Of a stretch of DNA of 44,620 nt, positions 42,778 to 44,620 are shown one piece after another. The translations under genes and the position numbers were made by a program. The notes beneath the pieces were generated by a model. The model was not told where the DNA came from and ran no database searches. It saw only the letters and a program-made list of their open reading frames with translations. The stretch covers positions 1 through 44,620 of the forward strand of contig CAYLSV010000024.1 of NCBI GenBank assembly GCA_964386435.1. The letters run 5' to 3'. The stretch's first letter is position 1. Each line of letters opens with the position of its first letter. Source of the DNA: CAYLSV01 sp964386435. GTDB lineage: Bacteria > Planctomycetota > Phycisphaerae > Tepidisphaerales > Tepidisphaeraceae.

Positions 42778-42807
42778 CCCGCCGCCACGCGGCGGAGGTC
42801 CGGCCGA
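42778..42807. repeat. Repeat family F, copy 2
   Basis: Thirty bases identical to 26635-26664, including the hairpin-forming CGCCGCCACGCGGCGGAGG. It lies 13 bases after the assembly gap and before the convergent permease gene. Confidence 0.85.
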
Positions 42808-42893
42808 GCCCCGCTGACCTTGATGATGGAACCACGCCGACCTACGAAAATGCTGGCGTGATCTGCCGCCTGAGTGACTATCACCTTTATCCG

Positions 42894-44192
42894 TCAGACG
42901 CTTGATTCACCGCGATCGAGCCTGCGGGCGAGCGCGAACCACGCCACGCCCGCCGCCAGCACGGCGAGGCCGGCGGTCCAGATTTGCCACTCGACCCACC
43001 ATGCCAGGCCCGCGCAGCCGAGGAGGCCGAGCCAACTGATCCAGCGGGGGTAGAGGCGGTGCTCGACTGGCAGGCGCAGGGCGCAGGCGTTGGTCAGGGC
43101 GTAGTACGCCAAGACGGTGAACGCGCTGAACGACCACGTCGCCCGCACGTCGCCGAGGGCGGCGAGGGCGGCGATGAGGACGCCGATCGTCAGGACGGCG
43201 GCGGTCGGGACGGTGCCGCCGGCGTTGAGTCGGCCGAGGCGCTGCGGCATGTCGCCGGTTCGGCCCATGGCCAGCAGCACGCGGGAGAGGCCGAGGACGA
43301 GGTTGTAGAGGACGCCGGCCATCGCGGCGACGGCACCGATGAGCACGACCCACTTCAGCCAGCCTTGGGCGTCTCCGCCGAACTGCAGGGCCGCGGCGAT
43401 CCGCTCGAGTGGGGCGGCCCGGCCGTCCACGGTTTCGGCGAGCACATCGGCCCCGACCACCGACACGGCCGCCGCGGCGACGAGCACGTACAGCCCGCCG
43501 CTGACGACGAGGGTCACGACGATCGCCCGCGGAATCGTCCGCCGCGGCTCGGCGACCTCCTCGCCCATCGTCGCGATCCGGCCGTAGCCGGTGTAGGCGA
43601 CGAACATGAGGGCCGTCCCGTGCAGCAGCCCGATTGGCCCGACGTCGAACAGGCCGGAGAGGTTCGCCCCGTCGAAGCCGTCGGATGCGAGGCACGCGAC
43701 GACGAACACGCCCAGCGCCAGCAGCACGACGCCGACGATGACGGCATTGGCCACGTTGCCCCGCTTGACGCTGACCAGCGCCACCCCCGTCGCCAGCACG
43801 ATCGCGAGGATCGCCCCAAAGGTCGCCCACCCCTGCCCGCCGCCGCTGGCGTAGAGGACGTACCCCGCCAGCCCGAGCCCGGCCGTCGCCGCCGAGGCGC
43901 TTTTAGCGAGCAAGAACAGCCAACCGGCGAGGAACCCCACCAGCGGCGAGAAGTGGCGTCGGCCGTAGACGTAGGTGCCGCCGGCCACCGGGTGCTCGGC
44001 CGCCAGCTGCGCGCTCGAGAGTGCGTTGCACGCCGCCAGCAGCCCGGCGAGCACGGTCGCCACAATCACCCCCGACCCCGCCACCCCCGCCGCCACAGCC
44101 AGTGACACGAACACCCCGGTCCCGACAATCGACCCCAACCCCAGCAACACCGCCCCGCCGAGCCCCAGCTCACGACGCAACACACTCGGCAT
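42894..44192 (-). CDS. APC-family amino acid permease
   Basis: A 432-residue inner-membrane transporter with about twelve helices. The N-terminal motif LGLGSIVGTGVFVSLAVAAG is the substrate-binding helix 1 of the amino acid/polyamine/organocation superfamily; AEHPVAGGTYVYGRRHFSPL matches the helix 2-3 region and FVAYTGYGRIATMGEEVAEP the helix 6-7 region. The central EEVAEPRRTIPRAI is a typical APC motif. The substrate is unknown. ATG 44192 is preferred over GTG 44225 because it leads straight into the conserved start. It is convergent with the efflux operon. Confidence 0.92.
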   Translation of the reverse strand: MPSVLRRELGLGGAVLLGLGSIVGTGVFVSLAVAAGVAGSGVIVATVLAGLLAACNALSSAQLAAEHPVAGGTYVYGRRHFSPLVGFLAGWLFLLAKSASAATAGLGLAGYVLYASGGGQGWATFGAILAIVLATGVALVSVKRGNVANAVIVGVVLLALGVFVVACLASDGFDGANLSGLFDVGPIGLLHGTALMFVAYTGYGRIATMGEEVAEPRRTIPRAIVVTLVVSGGLYVLVAAAAVSVVGADVLAETVDGRAAPLERIAAALQFGGDAQGWLKWVVLIGAVAAMAGVLYNLVLGLSRVLLAMGRTGDMPQRLGRLNAGGTVPTAAVLTIGVLIAALAALGDVRATWSFSAFTVLAYYALTNACALRLPVEHRLYPRWISWLGLLGCAGLAWWVEWQIWTAGLAVLAAGVAWFALARRLDRGESSV

Positions 44193-44275
44193 CTCTGCGG
44201 GCGCATTCACGCCGACACCGTACACCCCTCGCGCACGCGGCTACCGCACGGCTACCTCTGCGACGATGTTCAACG

Positions 44276-44620
44276 TTACCCAGCCGACTCCTTATCCCGC
44301 GCGGCCAGGCTTGCCAAACCGTCAGCGAATTGTTGCAAATCGTCCGTCCGTTCGAGGTCGGCGACCCAATCAGCCGGCAGCGAAGCCGCGCCGTTGCGGG
44401 CGCCGAGGAGGGCGCCGGCGATGCTGGCGAGGGAGTCGGAGTCGCCGGGCGTGTTCGCGGCTTCCAGCAGGCCGGCGCGGGTGTCGTCCGAATGGCGGGC
44501 GGCGGCGAACATGCCCGCGGCGATTGCTTCGTGAGCGGCCCAGCCTCGGTAGCGATCGTAGACAGGTTCGGGCGACGTGCCGCGGTGGGCGGCGTCGAGG
44601 CCGCGGCAGATCATGCCGGC
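44276..44620 (-). CDS. ADP-ribosylglycohydrolase-like protein (5' truncated by window edge)
   Basis: About 114 C-terminal residues are visible; the frame is open to the right edge. The segment NTPGDSDSLASIAGALLGAR is the metal-binding C-terminal signature of the DraG/ADP-ribosylglycohydrolase family, followed by ADWVADLE. These enzymes remove ADP-ribose from proteins or act on related substrates. The N-terminal half, with the other metal ligands, is outside the window. The ATG at 44614 is internal, not the start. Confidence 0.85.
   Translation of the reverse strand, partial: AGMICRGLDAAHRGTSPEPVYDRYRGWAAHEAIAAGMFAAARHSDDTRAGLLEAANTPGDSDSLASIAGALLGARNGAASLPADWVADLERTDDLQQFADGLASLAARDKESAG

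Overview
This 44.6-kb window is GC-rich, densely coded chromosomal sequence. Three runs of N (13762-13771, 15767-15787, 42679-42764) suggest a draft or metagenome-assembled contig. I infer a Gram-negative-type member of the Planctomycetota, probably near the class Phycisphaerae. The grounds are a XylR-type regulator (periplasmic-binding-like sensor plus AraC domain), LptD-like and TolC-like outer-membrane proteins, a murC-murB-ddl block not followed by ftsQ/ftsA/ftsZ, a Thr-Thr-Arg-Pro motif after a signal peptide, and many short inverted repeats between genes. The lineage is an inference, not an observation. I see no rRNA, tRNA, CRISPR array, prophage or intact insertion sequence, and no gene-free stretch longer than about 300 bases.

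Left part (1-11.4 kb): a XylR-type regulator cut by the window edge converges with the minus-strand cell-wall block murC, murB, ddl. Next come a secreted Arg/Tyr-rich protein of unknown function and a plus-strand group: a small lipoprotein, an RsbW-like anti-sigma kinase with a Cys-rich tail, a STAS anti-anti-sigma factor, and dxs (isoprenoid synthesis). A minus-strand run follows: PilZ protein, TatC with a large loop insertion, inorganic pyrophosphatase and a PMP3-type membrane peptide.

Middle part (11.5-28.4 kb): a CobA-HemD fusion (tetrapyrrole/siroheme), a short-chain dehydrogenase interrupted by a gap, DsbD (its C-terminus also interrupted by a gap), a rhomboid protease, a secreted NlpC/CHAP-like protein, nucleoside diphosphate kinase, a two-helix membrane protein, and divergent sppA and lptD-like genes. 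A degraded toxin-antitoxin locus follows: a RelE/ParE-like toxin with two in-frame stops between two antitoxin-like genes. Then come a condensation-fold acyltransferase, an isoprenylcysteine-methyltransferase-like membrane protein, a lipoprotein hydrolase and a single-domain biotin ligase.

Right part (28.4-44.6 kb): a small lipoprotein, an MFS transporter, two hypothetical genes, rsfS, a saccharopine-dehydrogenase-like enzyme, a secreted GH10 xylanase-like enzyme, a polytopic membrane protein, a tripartite RND efflux operon (outer-membrane factor, adaptor, permease), an APC-family amino acid permease, and the C-terminal part of an ADP-ribosylglycohydrolase.

The most unusual feature is a set of at least seven unrelated inverted-repeat families packed between genes. 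Most are about 65-140 bp with two 25-48-bp arms. Several run into coding sequence: one supplies the adaptor stop codon plus the start codon and first ~18 codons of the RND permease, one the end and stop codon of murB, and one the stop codon of the outer-membrane factor gene.
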